Positions 6,040 to 7,038 of a stretch of 7,038 bases of DNA are shown in pieces. Position 1 is the first letter of the stretch. Every line of letters begins with the position of its first letter. The notes under the pieces were generated by a model. That model worked only from the letters and a program-made list of their open reading frames with translations. It was not told where the DNA came from and did not search any database. The stretch is from Acidobacteriaceae bacterium. Its GTDB lineage: Bacteria > Acidobacteriota > Terriglobia > Terriglobales > SbA1. The stretch covers positions 265 through 7,302 of the forward strand of contig PMHI01000290.1 in assembly GCA_003156615.1 (NCBI GenBank), given 5' to 3'. The translations under genes were made by a program, and so were the position numbers.

Positions 6040-6291
6040 CTAAGGTTGGTACCCGTCCGACATCCATCTGGCGAAAAGCTCAATCCGGGATTGCGGCCAA
6101 GGACCTTCTCCTCTCGGCGGCGGGGGCGGCATGACGGCACCACCGATCCCTCGAATGCGGTCGTAGATGATGGCAGCGTGCGCTTTGACGTCGTCGTAAC
6201 TTCCGAGATCGAAAGCCTTGCTCATCGCGTGAATATCTCGTTCAGTAAAGAGGGGGCGAATATCCGTTTGAAAGCTCGTCAATTTAGCCAT
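6040..6291 (-). CDS. Uncharacterised 83-residue protein, heme-less cytochrome-like pattern
   Basis: Function unknown. The protein begins MAKLTSFQTDIRPLF, continues with DIHAMSKAFDLGSYDDVKAH and ends RIELFARWMSDGYQP. It has no signal peptide, membrane segment or cysteine. Small proteins with FxxDIRPLF near the N-terminus, FDL-x-x-Y-x-DV-x-x-HA in the middle and GPWP...LF-x-RW-x-x-x-G at the end recur in many soil bacteria, in my recollection as hypothetical proteins. The outer motifs recall small cytochrome domains that open with IRPLF and close with MPP...W-x-x-x-GA, but no CXXCH is present. The ATG at 6291 is chosen, with GAGG four nt upstream; an in-frame GTG at 6345 would add 18 residues. 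Its neighbours are gene remnants, so it may be an orphan, but its own frame is intact. Confidence 0.7.
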   Translation of the reverse strand: MAKLTSFQTDIRPLFTERDIHAMSKAFDLGSYDDVKAHAAIIYDRIRGIGGAVMPPPPPRGEGPWPQSRIELFARWMSDGYQP

Positions 6292-6876
6292 CGTGCCTCG
6301 CAGTCTGGGGCTGTCTCCATCTACGAACCCCAATATCTCAATCACCTGTATCTGGCATTCTTACTCCCCCTCAGTCTCAATGCAAGCGGGACTGCCAGTC
6401 TTTAGGCGCCTTTCAAGAACTCAGCCATCCGAGTCGGCACAAAACCCATTATGCAACTCCCTTCCCTATTGTTAAGACAGATGCAATGCCTCCGACTATT
6501 CGCCGCGATTGCTTCCAACGTTGTGGTTCGGAACGATACCAGGGATCCCCAATTCCTCCGCCGGCAAACCGCAACCTGGAGCCGGCGGAAGTCGCCGGAA
6601 CGGTGAATGGCAACATTCCCCCAAGGGGCGGATCCACTGCAACGCGAGCGAACCGCTCCATGAGCCGCCCCTCCTGAACCTCGAAGACGATGTCGTTTCC
6701 CCCAAAAGCTCGCGGTTTTATCATCCGTGAACTGGCGCTCGAGGAGAATCGGATATTACGCCCTTCGAGTAATCGTTTACCGATCTCGCGTCCTCGATTG
6801 TCTTCGGAGGACTGGATCATTGCAGAGACTGGAAGAGCCAGACCGAAGCTCTACTGATTCGGACCCCCCAGGTGGG
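6292..6876. other. Region without a recognised gene
   Basis: Several open frames of 60-120 codons exist on both strands between 6449 and 6921, but none has a plausible start signal together with a recognisable domain, and they overlap one another. A six-codon reading frame with a strong purine-rich site stands at 6338-6358 and a strong hairpin at 6557-6589. Given the decayed genes next door, this may be further degraded coding sequence. Confidence 0.45.
6557..6589. repeat. Inverted repeat with 9-bp GC-rich arms
   Basis: TCCGCCGGC (6557-6565) and GCCGGCGGA (6581-6589) pair perfectly around 15 nt. No T-run follows on the plus strand or the minus strand, so it is not a classical intrinsic terminator. 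A further GTCGCCGG copy of the core follows at 6591-6598. Confidence 0.6.
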
Positions 6877-6888
6877 GCAAACGTTTGC
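6877..6888. promoter_or_regulatory. LacI/PurR-type operator palindrome
   Basis: GCAAACGTTTGC is a perfect 12-bp palindrome with the central CG typical of LacI-family operators; the E. coli PurR box has the same core. It lies 82 bp before the ATG of the LacI-family gene at 6971 and just upstream of its likely promoter, so autoregulation is the simple reading. Confidence 0.65.
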
Positions 6889-6924
6889 GGGCATCAACGT
6901 CGTTCCGAAGCGTCGGAATAGCTA

Positions 6925-6933
6925 TGGTAAAAT
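6925..6933 (+). promoter_or_regulatory. Probable extended -10 promoter element of the LacI-family gene
   Basis: TGGTAAAAT fits the TG-n-TATAAT extended -10 pattern. A weak -35 (TTCCGA, 6903-6908) stands 19 bp upstream. Transcription would start near 6940, leaving a leader of about 30 nt before the ATG at 6971. It overlaps an in-frame ATG at 6932, which argues against that ATG as the start. Confidence 0.4.
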
Positions 6934-6970
6934 GTTGTTCGTTGTAAAGGGTTTTTCCGCCTATCGACCC

Positions 6971-7038
6971 ATGGATATCCGCGAGATTGCCCGGAGAGCG
7001 AAGGTTTCCACCGCCACCGTATCGAGAGCGATTAACCA
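6971..7038 (+). CDS. LacI-family transcriptional regulator (N-terminus only, continues past window)
   Basis: The 22 visible codons encode MDIREIARRAKVSTATVSRAIN, the helix-turn-helix of LacI/GalR regulators. The recognition helix contains STATVSRAIN, and the IARRAKVS turn is canonical. Members of the family bind palindromic operators as dimers and respond to sugars or nucleosides through a C-terminal periplasmic-binding-like domain, which lies outside the window, so the effector cannot be named. The ATG at 6971 gives the usual family start; an in-frame ATG at 6932 would add 13 residues and lies inside the likely promoter. The ribosome site is weak (AAAGGG is about 18 nt upstream). A matching operator stands at 6877-6888. 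The gene reads away from the cytochrome operon, and no link to it is evident. Confidence 0.9.
   Translation, partial: MDIREIARRAKVSTATVSRAIN

Noticed and set aside
6738..6761. Plus-strand LEENRILR, resembling the start of some IS-type integrases
   Set aside because: Only eight residues match and the following sequence does not continue the family pattern; no inverted repeats flank it.
6449..6820. 123-codon minus-strand frame before the LacI-family gene
   Set aside because: No recognisable domain, no clear ribosome site, and competing frames of similar length; left as unassigned.
6932..6970. Upstream in-frame ATG for the LacI-family gene
   Set aside because: It overlaps the probable -10 element and adds 13 residues ahead of the canonical MDIREIA start.

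Overview
The window most resembles a chromosomal piece of an Acidobacteriota genome (soil or subsurface Terriglobia-like). That assignment is an inference from recognised protein styles: the NapC-like cytochrome with its FCGTTCH heme site, a DmsE-family decaheme cytochrome next to a large MtrB/PioB-type barrel, and a LacI regulator starting MDIREIARRAKVS. It does not rest on a marker gene.

Layout. About two thirds of the window (4840 down to 1, minus strand) is one co-directional gene set. In transcription order it encodes a periplasmic decaheme cytochrome c (4840-3854), an outer-membrane beta-barrel of the MtrB/PioB type (3845-1266), a small monoheme class I cytochrome c (1208-903), and a membrane-anchored NapC/NirT-family multiheme cytochrome (735 to beyond the window edge). 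The first two genes are 8 bp apart and the ribosome binding site of the second overlaps the stop codon of the first. The parts add up to an electron path from the quinone pool through the periplasm and across the outer membrane. The content matches the mtoA-mtoB-mtoD-cymA type of set known from Fe(II) oxidisers, and is also compatible with Mtr-type outward electron transfer. No outer-surface multiheme cytochrome (MtrC/OmcA type) is visible here, and the direction of electron flow cannot be read from sequence.

From 4841 to 5386 there is no convincing gene, only some palindromic DNA upstream of the cytochrome operon. From 5387 to about 6000 there are three gene remnants packed end to end: a START/SRPBCC-like gene (plus strand), a SgcJ/SnoaL-like gene (minus strand) and a glyoxalase/VOC-like N-terminus (minus strand). 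All are truncated, and the SRPBCC one has a clear frameshift and an internal stop. An intact short gene (6291-6040, minus) encodes an 83-residue protein of unknown function that looks like a heme-less relative of a small cytochrome-type domain.

From 6292 to about 6876 I recognise no gene. At the right edge a LacI-family regulator starts at 6971 on the plus strand. A perfect 12-bp PurR/LacI-type palindrome lies about 80 bp upstream of it, with an extended -10 promoter in between, suggesting autoregulation or control of the genes that follow outside the window.
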